64,000 nt of DNA from Candidatus Fermentithermobacillaceae bacterium (GCA_020725645.1 DYEQ01000092.1:1-64000), one strand, 5' to 3'. Positions 9,238 to 22,094 are shown, counted from the stretch's first letter. Notes: generated by a model not told the origin, from the letters alone. Numbers and translations are program-made.

Positions 9238-9359
9238 TCGGCGAGCTTTATTATATGCCATCCCCGCCCGGAACGCAACATATCGACTGGCCAGTGCCGC
9301 GCGTCAGGCATTTGACAACACTCGTCAGGCTGAACCCGAAATGCGAGCTGTTTCTGCGC

Positions 9360-10421
9360 TCAAAGAACCGGTTCTCCGGCGCGTTTTACGAGATTCTCTT
9401 CAAACGGCGGGGTGATCACACCTTTCTCGGTGATTATGGCCGTCACCAGCCTGGCCGGAGTCACGTCAAAAGCTGGATTCCACACCCGTACGTCCTTAGG
9501 GGCAATGCCTTTGCCCATCACGGTCCGTACTTCGTCCTCGTTTCGCTCTTCGATGGGTATCCGGTCGCCAGACGGGGTTGCCAGGTCTACCGTGGACAAG
9601 GGCGCCGCTACGTAAAAGGGTATACCGTGCGTCCCCGCTAAGCATGCCAGCGAGTACGTCCCGATTTTGTTGGCGACGTCGCCGTTTCTGGCTATGCGGT
9701 CGGCACCCACGATGACCGCATGGACGCTTCCCCGGGACATGAGGTAACCCGCTGCGCTGTCCACGATGAGCGTCACCGGGATACCGTCCTGCATGAGCTC
9801 CCAGGCGGTCAGCCTCGCCCCCTGTAGGAAAGGCCTTGTCTCGTCGGCGTAGACCATGCGGATTTTCCCATCTTTCCAGGCCTGTCTTACGACTCCGAGC
9901 GCGGTTCCAAAGCCACCCGTAGCGAGAGCACCCGCGTTGCAATGGGTGAGCACCCCCGAACCGGGACGGATAAGGGCCGCCCCGTGCCTGCCGATGGCGG
10001 CGTTGCCTTCGGTGTCTTCCCGCTCTATTGCGGCGGCTTCCCGTTCCATGGCGTGTAAAGCTTCCGCCATACCGGCCTGAGAAAGCACGGCCATTCCCCG
10101 GGAAAGAACTCTATCGACGGCCCACGCCAGATTCACTGCGGTAGGCCTCGCCGCCTTCAGGAGGTCACTCATTTCCCGGAGAGAGGAGCGGAAAGAGTCG
10201 TCTCCCTTTGCACTTCGGGCAGCTTGTTTTGCGCCTAAAACCAAACCATATCCCGCCGCGATGCCTATCGCCGGCGCTCCCCGGACGACCATGTCGGTGA
10301 TGGCGCGGGCGACCTCGCGGGGGTCACGGCACGTGACGTAAGACACCCGTTCGGGTAGCAAGCGCTGGTCAAGGAGATCCAGTTCGTCTCCTCGCCAGAC
10401 TATTACGTCGACCAACTGCAT
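9360..10421 (-). CDS. mtnA: S-methyl-5-thioribose-1-phosphate isomerase
   Basis: RGAPAIGIAAGYGLVLG...LTHCNAGALATGGFGTALGV...YADETRPFLQGARLTAWEL...VGADRIARNGDVANKIGTY. Confidence 0.95.
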   Translation of the reverse strand: MQLVDVIVWRGDELDLLDQRLLPERVSYVTCRDPREVARAITDMVVRGAPAIGIAAGYGLVLGAKQAARSAKGDDSFRSSLREMSDLLKAARPTAVNLAWAVDRVLSRGMAVLSQAGMAEALHAMEREAAAIEREDTEGNAAIGRHGAALIRPGSGVLTHCNAGALATGGFGTALGVVRQAWKDGKIRMVYADETRPFLQGARLTAWELMQDGIPVTLIVDSAAGYLMSRGSVHAVIVGADRIARNGDVANKIGTYSLACLAGTHGIPFYVAAPLSTVDLATPSGDRIPIEERNEDEVRTVMGKGIAPKDVRVWNPAFDVTPARLVTAIITEKGVITPPFEENLVKRAGEPVL

Positions 10422-10549
10422 TCACCTCGCCCGGATTTTGCCTGAAAACACGGGAACCACGTACGCAGCTCCGCCATTTAGCAGGTATACAGCGGAAACC
10501 CCCGAGGACCACTAGGGCCGGTCCCATTCTCCTTGCTTTGCTCCCCTAC

Positions 10550-11368
10550 CTACTTCTCCGGAGGCAGAGCCAGGAGGAGTTCCTTTTGGCATGAACAACC
10601 TCTTTCCTCGGGCAAATCCCGAATGATCTCGCTTAAGAGTTCCCTGAGCTTCTGGTTATTCTCGGCGAAGACCCTCACCACTTCCTCATGACTCACCGGC
10701 TTTATGTCGGGACGACCCTCGAGTCCCACGTCGTAGTCGGTGATGAGGGAGATATTCAAGTAGCACATGCCGAGCTCCCGGGCCAAGACGACTTCTGGGT
10801 ACCCCGTCATGTTGATGACGTGCCAGCCCATGCCCGAGAACCACCTGGATTCCGCCCTCGTCGAAAAGCGAGGCCCCTGAATGATGACGATGGTACCTCT
10901 CTCATGATGTTTGAGGCCGAGTTTTTGGGCCTTGGCGATGGCGACGCCTCTCATTTCCGGGCAATACGGGTCCGCGGTGGATATATGGACCGCTCTCGGA
11001 CCATCATAAAACGTGTCCTTCCTTCCGGTGGTCCTGTCCACAAACTGGTCGCAAAAGACGAAGTCTCCCGGCGCGATGTCGGGCTGCAAACTTCCCGCCG
11101 CGCACGGAGCGATGATCCTGGTACAGCCCACTTCCCGAAGGGCCCACAGGTTCGCCCTGTAGTTAACCATGTGCGGAGGATACTGGTGGTTCCGGCCGTG
11201 CCTCGGTACGAACGCAACATTTCTCCCGTGCACTTCTCCCAAGGCGATCAGGTCCGAAGGAGCGCCATAAGGCGTATCAACCTTGATTTCCTTCGCGTCC
11301 GAGAGGAACTCGTAAAAGCCTGTGCCTCCGATGACTCCTATCTCAACTTTCCGGTCCCGTTCCGTCAT
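10550..11368 (-). CDS. mtnP: S-methyl-5'-thioadenosine phosphorylase
   Basis: IGVIGGTGFYEF...VAFVPRHGRNHQYPPHMVNYRANLWAL...QGPRFSTRAESRWF..INMTGYPEVVLARELGMCY. Confidence 0.93.
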   Translation of the reverse strand: MTERDRKVEIGVIGGTGFYEFLSDAKEIKVDTPYGAPSDLIALGEVHGRNVAFVPRHGRNHQYPPHMVNYRANLWALREVGCTRIIAPCAAGSLQPDIAPGDFVFCDQFVDRTTGRKDTFYDGPRAVHISTADPYCPEMRGVAIAKAQKLGLKHHERGTIVIIQGPRFSTRAESRWFSGMGWHVINMTGYPEVVLARELGMCYLNISLITDYDVGLEGRPDIKPVSHEEVVRVFAENNQKLRELLSEIIRDLPEERGCSCQKELLLALPPEK

Positions 11369-11424
11369 CAGGCATCTCCCTCCGTGTCAAAGACTCAGAG
11401 ACTTCAAAGCCGCGTCCGCATTCT

Positions 11425-12876
11425 TCAGCCTTTGACGACTCCCAGCGGCCGCGTTTTCACCACCTTCCTGGCCAAACCCGCCGCTACCGTCGCCTCCACC
11501 ACGTCATCCACATCTTTGTAAGCTTGAGGTGCTTCCTCTATGAGACCCTTCACAGTGGCTGACCGCACGTAGACTCCCCGGGAAGAGAGCTCGTTCAGAA
11601 GCTCCTCGGCGGACATAGTTCTCTTGGCCTGCTGTCTGGACAGCGCCCGGCCTGCCCCATGACACGCAGACCCGAACGAGTCCCGCATTGCCTCGGGAGT
11701 GCCTACGAGTACGTAAGATGCCCGGCCCATGTCTCCCGGAACCAGGACGGGCTGCCCGGATTCCCGGTAAACGGCGGGCAGAGCGGGATGACCGGCGGGG
11801 AAAGCTCGGGTGGCACCCTTTCTGTGGACTATGAGCTTTTTCTTTTTCCCCTCGACCTCGTGCTCTTCGACTTTGGCGATGTTGTGAGCTACGTCGTAGA
11901 CGAGCTTCATGCCCAAGGCCTCCGCGCCGCGGCCGAACACCTTGGCGACAGCTTCCCTTACGAGATGCAAAAGAACCTGGCGGTTTGCCCATGCGTAATT
12001 GGCTGCGGCGGCCATAGCACCGAAATACGCCTGTCCCTCGGGAGATTTGAAAGGAGCGCAATCCAGTTGCCTGTCCGGCAGCTTTATCGCGTACTTTTCC
12101 GTGGTCTTCCTCATTATGTCCAGGTTATCCTGACAAACCTGATGTCCGAAACCTCTCGAGCCCGAATGCACCCAGAAGACAACCTGGTCCTTGAACAGGC
12201 CGAACGCTTTGGCCGTATTTTCATCGTACACTTCCTCAACGCAGCCGACTTCTATAAAATGATTCCCCGAACCGAGCGTCCCGACCTGGCCTTTCCCGCG
12301 CTCGTACGCCTTTCGAGAGACCCGAGAGGGCTGAGCTCCCTCCAAGGCCCCTCCCTCTTCGCATCGCTCGATATCTTCAGGCCACCCGTATCCCTTTTGC
12401 AGGGCCCATCTCGCCCCTTTAACCAGAAGCTCGTCGGTCTCGTCTTTGGATAGGGCTATTTTCCCCTCCTTACCCACGCCACTCGGTACCGCCCTGAATA
12501 TGGCATCGGTGATCTCCCTTATCCGGGGCTTGACCTCGTTGAGCGTGAGGTCGGACCGGCATAGCCTGACGCCGCAGTTAATGTCGTAGCCTACTCCGCC
12601 CGGAGAGATGACCCCATCGTCCGGGTCGCAGGCGGCCACGCCACCGATGGGAAATCCGTATCCCTCATGGATATCGGGCATGGCGATGGACGCCATCACT
12701 ATCCCTGGAAGATGCGCCACGTTGATTGCCTGCTCCAGCGCTTTTGTACCCTTTATCTCTTCCAGAAAGTCCTCTCCCGCAAAGACGTAGCAGGGAACCC
12801 TCATGCCCCTCTGGGCATCTCTGGGTACAACGAAACGACACCTGCCTACCCTTTGAATCGGAGGAGTGGTCGCCAT
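11425..12876 (-). CDS. rtcB: RtcB family RNA-splicing ligase
   Basis: MPDIHEGYGFPIGGVAA...SPGGVGYDINCGVRL...GTLGSGNHFIEV...WVHSGSRGFGHQV; ATG at 12876 with AAGGTGAA RBS preferred over 12954. Confidence 0.95.
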   Translation of the reverse strand: MATTPPIQRVGRCRFVVPRDAQRGMRVPCYVFAGEDFLEEIKGTKALEQAINVAHLPGIVMASIAMPDIHEGYGFPIGGVAACDPDDGVISPGGVGYDINCGVRLCRSDLTLNEVKPRIREITDAIFRAVPSGVGKEGKIALSKDETDELLVKGARWALQKGYGWPEDIERCEEGGALEGAQPSRVSRKAYERGKGQVGTLGSGNHFIEVGCVEEVYDENTAKAFGLFKDQVVFWVHSGSRGFGHQVCQDNLDIMRKTTEKYAIKLPDRQLDCAPFKSPEGQAYFGAMAAAANYAWANRQVLLHLVREAVAKVFGRGAEALGMKLVYDVAHNIAKVEEHEVEGKKKKLIVHRKGATRAFPAGHPALPAVYRESGQPVLVPGDMGRASYVLVGTPEAMRDSFGSACHGAGRALSRQQAKRTMSAEELLNELSSRGVYVRSATVKGLIEEAPQAYKDVDDVVEATVAAGLARKVVKTRPLGVVKG

Positions 12877-12992
12877 AGAGTTCACCTTCTTTCTGGGATT
12901 TTGAAAACCCGCCGAAAAACGAGCCAATTGTGTCTCGAGAGTCGTTCCCGTCAATGTATCTCTGGATGACTAATCCCCCTGGAGATAAAAAA

Positions 12993-13397
12993 CTAAAGAT
13001 CGAACGTCACTTCCATCAGGGTTGGGGTTATTAAAATGTCGTTGTAGGTGGCGGCCTTCACCTCTCTCAAAATCTCCACACAATCTTCTACGCTCGCCCC
13101 CCGGCACCTGGTCAGAACCGAGCCCGGAGCCATCGACGAAACAAGGAGGTCTTTTACGACGAGTCCCTCACCGGCGAAGCGATACAGGTGTTCATTCAGG
13201 AGATTCACGACGAGTTCCTCCTCGTCATCGCCTTCGACCGCTACTTCCCAGCTCTTTTTGTCCGGCACCGTTTCCGTGTCAACCATCAGAGACCACATCC
13301 CCAAACACAGTGCGCGAAGCGTCTGGGCAAAATCAGAGCCCTCGGCCCTGATCCTGGCGTCCGCCCGGTGATCGAGGATGATGTATTTCCCGGTCAT
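12993..13397 (-). CDS. Archease (RtcB cofactor)
   Basis: YIILDHRADARIRAEGSDFAQTLRALCLGMWSLMVD...; adjacent to rtcB. Confidence 0.88.
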   Translation of the reverse strand: MTGKYIILDHRADARIRAEGSDFAQTLRALCLGMWSLMVDTETVPDKKSWEVAVEGDDEEELVVNLLNEHLYRFAGEGLVVKDLLVSSMAPGSVLTRCRGASVEDCVEILREVKAATYNDILITPTLMEVTFDL

Positions 13398-13400
13398 AGT

Positions 13401-15815
13401 CTAGCTCGCCTCGAGAATGGCCACGGCGCTCACCCTGTCCTCGGGGTCTACCTTCATGAGCTTGACCCCTGCCGTGTCCCGGTGGAGCTGCTTGACCTGA
13501 CTGATGGCGAGGCGAATCACGGTACCCTGGGCCGTCGCCAGCACGGCCTCGTCGCCCGGCCTTACCACACGCAAAGCAGCTAACTTGCCTCCGGACTCGG
13601 TCAGTCTGGCCGCCTTGACACCCAGTCCGCCGCGGTTCCTGAGAGGGAACTCCTCCGCCGGCGTACACTTGCCGTATCCCCTCTCCGTAACCGTTAGAAC
13701 CAGACTTCCGGGGCTTACCGGGTCGGCGCCTATCACGTAGTCGTCTTCTTCGAGCCGGATTCCCCTTACCCCTGCAGCGGTCCTCCCCATGGTGCGAACC
13801 GAGTCCACGTTCAACCGCAAAGCTTTGCCGTCGCGGGTTCCAATTACGATTTCGTCGCCGGGTTCGACCAACCGCGCCAGGACAAGCTGATCGTTTTCCT
13901 TGAGGCTTATCGCGGCCACCCCGTTCCGGCGGGTGCCCAAAAACGCATCCACGGGTGTACGTTTCACTACACCGCGCTTGGTGACGAAAAAGAGATCACC
14001 CTTCGATTCGGCATCCACGGGAATGAGGGCGGTGAGCCGTTCGGTTTCGGCAAGGGGGAGAAGCTTTGCAACGGGATAGCCCTTGGCGTGCCTACCGGCC
14101 TCGGGTATGTCGTAGACCCTGAACCAATAAGCTTTCCCGGCGTCGGAGAACACCAAAAGCGACTTTTTGGTCGTGGTGATCACGACCCTTTCGATGAAGT
14201 CGGACTCTCTCGTATCCATTGCGGTGCTGCCCATCCCACCCCTCCGCTGATTCCTGTAAACAGCGAGAGGCATTCTCTTCACGTAATTTGCGTGAGTAAG
14301 CAGCACGACCATATCCTCTTCGACGATGAGGTCTTCTTCGCTGATCTCTTCCACCTCGTCAACTATCTGAGTCCTGCGCTTATCCGCATAGGCCTCCTTG
14401 ATCTCCAGGAGCTCCTTGCGGATTATGCCGAAGACCATCTTTTCCGAAGCTAAAACGGCCCTGTAATATTCGATGTCTTTCAGAAGGGCGCGTCGCTCCT
14501 GGATAATTTTGTCCCTCTCAAGTCTGGTGAGCCGTTCGAGCTTCATGTCCAGTATGGCGTTGGCCTGGATTTCGTCGAGTCCGAACCGCTCCATGAGTCC
14601 TTTGCGAGCTTCATCAGCGGATGCCGAAGCTCGAATGAGGGCGATTACTTCATCCAGGTTTGCCAGAGCGATCTCCAGACCGGCCAGGATGTGAGCTCGC
14701 TCCTCTGCTTTTTTCAGGTCGTACGTAGTTCTCCTGATTACGACCTCTTTCCGGTGCTCGAGGTAGTGTCCGAGCATCCCTCTGAGGTCGAGCACCACCG
14801 GCCTACCACGGACCAGGGCCAGCATGATCGCACCGAAACTTTGCTGAAGAGCTGTGTGCTTGAAGAGCTGACGCAATACGACTTCGGGATCGGTATCTTT
14901 ACGCACTTCCACCACGACCCGGAGGCCGCTCTTGTCGCTTTCGTCTCTCAGGTCCGAAACTCCCTGGATTTTCTTGTCCCGGACGAGAAGAGCTATTTGC
15001 TCGACCAGGTTAGCTTTATTAACCTGGTACGGAAGTTCATCTACGATGATGACGTCTTTCTGCTTTTGCCGTTCGATGCGGGTTTTCGCCCTCATGGTGA
15101 TGATGGAGCGACCGGTGGTGTAAAGCGTTCTTATCCGATCACTGCCGGTTATGAGGCCTCCGGTCGGGAAATCCGGTCCCTTTATGTATTCCATGAGCTT
15201 CTCGTTTCCCGCCTCGGGGTCATCTATCAGGGCAACCAGGGCATCGACCACTTCTCCGAGGTTATGCGGAGGTATGTTCGTCGCCATGCCGACGGCGATG
15301 CCGGCAGAACCGTTTATCAGGAGATTCGGTATTTTCGCCGGTAGAACCACGGGTTCCTTCAACGTGTCGTCGAAGTTGGGCCCGAAGTCTACGGTTTCTT
15401 TCTCAATGTCAGCTAAGAGCTCGCCGGCTATCTTCGCCATCCGCACTTCGGTATAACGCATGGCGGCCGCGGCGTCACCGTCCACGGAACCGAAGTTTCC
15501 ATGGCCGTCTACCAGCGGGTACCTCATGTTGAAGTCCTGCGCCATCCTCACGAGGGCATCGTAAACAGCCATGTCGCCGTGAGGATGGTACTTGCCGAGG
15601 ACCTCCCCGACGAGGCGGGCCGATTTTTTATGCGGTCTATCATGCCGCATTCCTTGCTCGTACATGGCGTACAGGATGCGCCGCTGCACCGGCTTGAGCC
15701 CGTCCCTGACGTCGGGAAGAGCTCTCGATACAATTACGCTCATCGAGTAATCGATGTAGGAGCGCTTCATCTCCTCCTCGATGAACGTCTCGACTATTCC
15801 CGCATTTGTCGCCAT
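13401..15815 (-). CDS. gyrA: DNA gyrase subunit A
   Basis: Full-length type IIA topoisomerase A subunit ([31 protein letters not shown]) with GyrA-box-like QRRGGMGS; paired with gyrB. Confidence 0.97.
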   Translation of the reverse strand: MATNAGIVETFIEEEMKRSYIDYSMSVIVSRALPDVRDGLKPVQRRILYAMYEQGMRHDRPHKKSARLVGEVLGKYHPHGDMAVYDALVRMAQDFNMRYPLVDGHGNFGSVDGDAAAAMRYTEVRMAKIAGELLADIEKETVDFGPNFDDTLKEPVVLPAKIPNLLINGSAGIAVGMATNIPPHNLGEVVDALVALIDDPEAGNEKLMEYIKGPDFPTGGLITGSDRIRTLYTTGRSIITMRAKTRIERQKQKDVIIVDELPYQVNKANLVEQIALLVRDKKIQGVSDLRDESDKSGLRVVVEVRKDTDPEVVLRQLFKHTALQQSFGAIMLALVRGRPVVLDLRGMLGHYLEHRKEVVIRRTTYDLKKAEERAHILAGLEIALANLDEVIALIRASASADEARKGLMERFGLDEIQANAILDMKLERLTRLERDKIIQERRALLKDIEYYRAVLASEKMVFGIIRKELLEIKEAYADKRRTQIVDEVEEISEEDLIVEEDMVVLLTHANYVKRMPLAVYRNQRRGGMGSTAMDTRESDFIERVVITTTKKSLLVFSDAGKAYWFRVYDIPEAGRHAKGYPVAKLLPLAETERLTALIPVDAESKGDLFFVTKRGVVKRTPVDAFLGTRRNGVAAISLKENDQLVLARLVEPGDEIVIGTRDGKALRLNVDSVRTMGRTAAGVRGIRLEEDDYVIGADPVSPGSLVLTVTERGYGKCTPAEEFPLRNRGGLGVKAARLTESGGKLAALRVVRPGDEAVLATAQGTVIRLAISQVKQLHRDTAGVKLMKVDPEDRVSAVAILEAS

Positions 15816-15845
15816 AATGTCACCTCCGCCGCGTAAAAGCTGCGA

Positions 15846-17792
<1,947 letters not shown>

Positions 17793-17834
17793 TTAGCACA
17801 GCTCGGCAAGGCCGCCAAAGAACCTCTACAAGCT

Positions 17835-18083
17835 CTACAGTCGCCGGGCCCGCAAGGAAATGGTTGCGGGTGTCAAAAAGGACAGGTAGATCTCATTATC
17901 GCATATCACGAGCGAGCGATGGTTGCCCTCTCCGATTACCGTCATTCTCCCCCGCGCTCGAAGCGATGAAACAAGATCTCTGTTGCTTCTGGATTTGAGA
18001 GCTTGCTGCCACGGAAGCACGCATACGACGCTTTCCGCCGGGATCATTACGCCCCCGCCGATGTCCAAGCCCGGAGCTCTCAC
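17835..18083 (-). CDS. remB: RemA/RemB-like (DUF370) extracellular matrix regulator family
   Basis: LDIGGGVMIPAESVVCVLPWQQ..., small protein immediately upstream of gyrB, the remB/yaaB position in Bacillota. Confidence 0.7.
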   Translation of the reverse strand: MRAPGLDIGGGVMIPAESVVCVLPWQQALKSRSNRDLVSSLRARGRMTVIGEGNHRSLVICDNEIYLSFLTPATISLRARRL

Positions 18084-19024
18084 GAAGGATTCATCTCCTT
18101 GAGCAGCTTGAAGTACTTCTTACCAAGAATTCTTTCCAGCATAGCATCGTCTATCTCGCTCAGAGGGCGTCCCGCCCGGACTGAGGCCAGCTTTCCCAGA
18201 GCGTCAGCAAGAAGCTTGCGTTTCGAACGGTCCCTCCCCGGAATGCTGAGGGCCCGAACCTGGCGCAAGAGAAGATATTCCACGTGGGAACGGGCCGCCA
18301 GAAGGACGGCCGGATGCACCGAACCTACCTGCTGGCAGATTTCTCGCCAGCTTATGGAGGGCTGGGCCCACAATAAAGTCCAAGCTTTGAGATAAGCTTT
18401 TCTTTCCCTTCTGGTCCTGCAATAGGGACAATCGGCACCCGGCTTTCGCAGTGCCCCACAGTCAGGGCACGTGGAGTACCCGTTGGACAGGAGTCGCTCA
18501 GTTCTGTAAGTCAGCGCATTATACCAACCAAGAAAGGCAGTTCTGAGTTTCTCATCACTTACCTCGGCGAAAAGAGGTGACGGGCGTGACTCGGCCGGTC
18601 GCCCCATAGAAGATTGAGCAGCATGACGGCACATCTCCCGGTATTCTTCCGTTACGGAGCTGGGCGATCCTGGCTGCCCGGTGCCAGTACGCCCCATCGT
18701 CCGTCTTCCCTGGGATGAGGCATGTTTTCTCTCCACCACGAAGTGAAGGTCTTGAAATCCGGCGCAAGGCAGAGCTGCGTTGAGCTTTCGCAGGAGCTCG
18801 TGTTTCATAAACGAGAGCTCCTGGGCCCAGACAGGCGAGGATGTCTTTACCGTGAGTATGCCGCCTTGTATGTTCAAAACCTCGGCATGACGCGCGATGC
18901 GCTGTCCGACAACGGAATTCCATAACTCGTACGCCCGGTACCGGCTTGCTGCAGCGAGTTTCCCGTCCCTCTCCAGCGCCTTGCAGAGAATCTCATATGC
19001 GGTCTCCAATCCCGCACTACCCAC
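18080..19024 (-). CDS. DUF721/DciA-like protein with C-terminal zinc-ribbon extension
   Basis: N-terminus YRAYELWNSVVGQRIARHAEVLNIQGGILTVKTSSPVWAQELSFMKHELLRKLN (DUF721-type); later CPDCGALRKPGADCPYC. Confidence 0.78.
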   Translation of the reverse strand: MGSAGLETAYEILCKALERDGKLAAASRYRAYELWNSVVGQRIARHAEVLNIQGGILTVKTSSPVWAQELSFMKHELLRKLNAALPCAGFQDLHFVVERKHASSQGRRTMGRTGTGQPGSPSSVTEEYREMCRHAAQSSMGRPAESRPSPLFAEVSDEKLRTAFLGWYNALTYRTERLLSNGYSTCPDCGALRKPGADCPYCRTRRERKAYLKAWTLLWAQPSISWREICQQVGSVHPAVLLAARSHVEYLLLRQVRALSIPGRDRSKRKLLADALGKLASVRAGRPLSEIDDAMLERILGKKYFKLLKEMNPS

Positions 19025-19044
19025 CGGCGTCCCTCTCTCCGGCT

Positions 19045-20157
19045 CTAGGCGCCTGGCTTCATAGGCATGACCACGAAAGTGGTTTTAACCGGTGAGTCGT
19101 CGTCCAAAGGTTCGATGGCGAGGGGGCTGACTTCGCCGGTAGCCTTCAGCACCGTCCGGGCCGTCCCCGCTCCTTTTGCCGCAAGGAGGGCGTATCGGTG
19201 CTGAATGCAGATTTCCATTTCATCCCCCTCTACCTCTGCCGGGATTTCCTCTTCCATCCTTCCCTTGTCGCTGGAACCCGCCCTCACCGTAACGCCCCCG
19301 GAACTGAAACGAAGCCGCATAGCCTTATCTTCCTCACTTGCCAGTACCGAAGCTCGTGATGCCGAGGCGATGAGCTTTTCGGTGTCCAGTCGCACCTGCG
19401 TCCGGAAAGACTTAGGAATCACCTGCTGGTATGCATAATACTGGCCCTCGATCAATCTGGCAAAGGCGTTCACCGGCCCCAAAGAAAAGAACACGTGGTT
19501 CGGACCAATACGGATGCGGACGGACTTTTCATCCTGGTCGTCGAGGAGAGACGCAAGATCCTGCAACACTTTAGCCAGCACTATCACACCGAGCTCCGGG
19601 CTTTTTACGGCAGTTCTTGCCACTGCCAGTGAGAACAGATCGGTGCTGACCATCCTCAGTTCGTTGTCCTTGACCTCTATAAAACATGCAGCCCACAGAG
19701 GCCTCGCAGCATTTGCTACGGCGCAAGCTGTCCCAACTTCTACCATCCTGCGGAACACGTCCTTATCGAGGACAATCTCTTGACTATCATTTTCTTCCGG
19801 CCACGGCGGGAAATCTTCTCCAGGACTTGCATTAATGTACATCTTCGACGTCCCTGATGCTATGAGAAACGACCACTCCGCTTCGGAAAGACTCATCCTC
19901 ACTTCACCCAAGGAAAGAGTCCTAATAACGTCCTGCAGCAATTTGGAGTTGACCGTCATGGACCCGGCTCTTTCGCACTGACAGGGAATGGTTACCCTGA
20001 TTCCCCAATCGAGGTTCGTACCGGAAACCGTGATTTGTCCGGAGGTTCCTTCTATAAGAACGTTTCTTAGTACGGGTAGCGTAGCTCTCGCAGGAATCGG
20101 TTTAGAGGCGGTTTGAACAAGCCACGAAAGAAGCGATTTGTCTAAGCTGAAGTCCAT
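19045..20157 (-). CDS. dnaN: DNA polymerase III beta sliding clamp
   Basis: MDFSLDKSLLSWLVQTASKPIPARATLPVLRNVLIEG...; next to dnaA. Confidence 0.93.
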   Translation of the reverse strand: MDFSLDKSLLSWLVQTASKPIPARATLPVLRNVLIEGTSGQITVSGTNLDWGIRVTIPCQCERAGSMTVNSKLLQDVIRTLSLGEVRMSLSEAEWSFLIASGTSKMYINASPGEDFPPWPEENDSQEIVLDKDVFRRMVEVGTACAVANAARPLWAACFIEVKDNELRMVSTDLFSLAVARTAVKSPELGVIVLAKVLQDLASLLDDQDEKSVRIRIGPNHVFFSLGPVNAFARLIEGQYYAYQQVIPKSFRTQVRLDTEKLIASASRASVLASEEDKAMRLRFSSGGVTVRAGSSDKGRMEEEIPAEVEGDEMEICIQHRYALLAAKGAGTARTVLKATGEVSPLAIEPLDDDSPVKTTFVVMPMKPGA

Positions 20158-20278
20158 CGTAAAACCCCCGTTTCTCTGACTAAGAGAAGGATATTTGGCA
20201 TGAGAACTCTTCAAGGTCTTCGTTGTCCTATTGATCTCTGTCTTACTTAAGAGATCCTTTAGTCGTAACATTAGGGCC

Positions 20279-20465
20279 TGTGGACGATGTTCAAAATGTT
20301 TATTAACCCTGCCCAGGTGATATTCCTTCTTGTTGATGAGTCTGTGGAGAGGATGTTGACCGCCGGTTGAAAAAGACGGCAGGTCTCAAGCATCCACATT
20401 CTTATCGACATCGTCCACGTATTTTCCCCAAGCTATCAACCTGAGTTCCACAACGCTTATCAACA
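20279..20465. other. dnaA-dnaN intergenic part of putative bipartite oriC
   Basis: Near-consensus DnaA boxes: TTATCGACA (20402-20410), TTATCAACA (20457-20465), weaker TGTGGACGA (20279), TGTTGATGA (20351), GCATCCACA (20390). Confidence 0.5.
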
Positions 20466-20489
20466 TCCGCGACCCGAAAGGAAACTCTC

Positions 20490-21851
20490 TTATGACTCCT
20501 TAAGCTTCTTTACCAGGAGGTCGATTACAGAAGCAAGGGACAAGTCCACTTCGATTTCGTGGGCGATCTTTTCGCAGGCATGAAGGACGGTGGTGTGATC
20601 CCGCTTGCCGAACTCTTCGCCGATGCGAGGTAAAGAAGCATCGGTGAGCTGTCGTGCCAAATACATCGCTACTTGGCGCGGAAAAGCTACGTTCTTAGAA
20701 CGCCGTTTGTCCCACATGTCTTCCAGGTCGATGTTGTAATGACCTGCAACGACCTCTTGGATTCGCCGGATGGTGATGGGCCGGCGCGGTTCGTCGGGAA
20801 CCAGGCCGCGAAGGACCTCGCGACACAAAGATACGTCCAGGGGTCTCCGGTTCAGAGATGAATACGCAAGAACTCTGATGAGAGCGCCCTCGAGTTCCCG
20901 GATATTGGTGGGAATCCTCTCAGCTATGTATTGACACACGTCCAGCGGAACATCGACGCCTTCGAGCTCCCCTTTCTTTCTGAGGATGGCCACTCTCGTT
21001 TCAAAATCGGGCGGTTGAATGTCGCATATGAGGCCCCATTCGAAACGCGTCCTTAAACGGTGTTCGAGTGTGGCGATATCTTTTGGGGGCCTGTCCGACG
21101 AGATGACCAGCTGTTTGGAGGCCTGATGCAACGCGTCGAAAGTATGGAAGAGCTCTTCCTGAGTAGCTTCTTTTCCGGCGACGAACTGGATGTCATCGAT
21201 GAGCAAAAGGTCCACTCCCCTGTACCGGTTCCGGAAGTGAGGGGTGCTGCCTTCTTGAATGGCGGTGATGAGGTCGTTGGTAAATGTTTCCGACGATACG
21301 TAGCAAACGCGAAGGCGCCAGTGGTGAGCTATAACGTACTGGGCGATAGCTTGCATGAGATGAGTCTTGCCCAACCCCACGCCGCTGTAGATAAACAGGG
21401 GGTTGTAAATTTTAGCGGGAGACTCGGCCACCGCCAGCGCTGCTGCATGAGCGAATCTGTTCGACGCTCCCACGATGAAGTTCTCGAACGAATAACGCGG
21501 GTTTAGTATCCGAAGCTGTTCTTCGTTGTGGGACGCCACTCTTTTTATCGCCCTCGCCTGATTATCGTCGTCGAACAGGGTGTTTTTGGACGCCTTTTCC
21601 GGGTCCTGTACCTGAAACCTGATGGGACACGGCTTGCCCGAGATCTCCTGCCAGATGGATGCGAGCACGTCCTTGTACTTGCTTTCTATCCAGGAACGCG
21701 CGAATTCCGAAGGAACAAGAATGGTCAGAGCGCCATCGCCGGACTGGAGCGGGCGCGTTTCCCTGAGCCAGCGCTCGAAAGAAGGATTGTTGAGCCGCGC
21801 CGAGGCGGTAGAGAGCACTTTCTCCCAGATGTTCTCGACAAAGCTTGACAT
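20490..21851 (-). CDS. dnaA: Chromosomal replication initiator DnaA
   Basis: NPRYSFENFIVGASNRFAHAAALAVAESPAKIYNPLFIYSGVGLGKTHLMQAIA; FGKRDHTTVLHACEKI; ATG at 21851 (MSSFVENIW). Confidence 0.97.
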   Translation of the reverse strand: MSSFVENIWEKVLSTASARLNNPSFERWLRETRPLQSGDGALTILVPSEFARSWIESKYKDVLASIWQEISGKPCPIRFQVQDPEKASKNTLFDDDNQARAIKRVASHNEEQLRILNPRYSFENFIVGASNRFAHAAALAVAESPAKIYNPLFIYSGVGLGKTHLMQAIAQYVIAHHWRLRVCYVSSETFTNDLITAIQEGSTPHFRNRYRGVDLLLIDDIQFVAGKEATQEELFHTFDALHQASKQLVISSDRPPKDIATLEHRLRTRFEWGLICDIQPPDFETRVAILRKKGELEGVDVPLDVCQYIAERIPTNIRELEGALIRVLAYSSLNRRPLDVSLCREVLRGLVPDEPRRPITIRRIQEVVAGHYNIDLEDMWDKRRSKNVAFPRQVAMYLARQLTDASLPRIGEEFGKRDHTTVLHACEKIAHEIEVDLSLASVIDLLVKKLKES

Positions 21852-22054
21852 ACCGGGTCTTTCCTTTCGTACTGACGTTGCATACACACGTGAAGGCAAC
21901 GACTCCGTAGTGACGGAGGTATTCGGGAATGTATATGCCTCCGTTCATACGAAAAGAGCCGCATGTCTCTTCTCTATTAAGTTGGCGGCGCACCGGCACT
22001 TAGCCGGCTGCCAGGTGTCAACCCGTGCCCCGGGGCGAATAAAGATCCCACAGC

Positions 22055-22086
22055 TTATTCACAGACTTATCAACAGATGTGGATAA
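22055..22086. other. DnaA-box cluster upstream of dnaA (putative oriC)
   Basis: TTATTCACA (22055-22063), TTATCAACA (22067-22075), TGTGGATAA (22078-22086; perfect reverse-orientation box). Confidence 0.75.
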
Positions 22087-22094
22087 AGGCCAGA

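Noticed and set aside
10688-11521. 277-aa plus-strand ORF
   Set aside because: Antisense to mtnP; no domain or RBS support
14691-15344. 217-aa plus-strand ORF inside gyrA
   Set aside because: Antisense to a highly conserved gene; composition artefact
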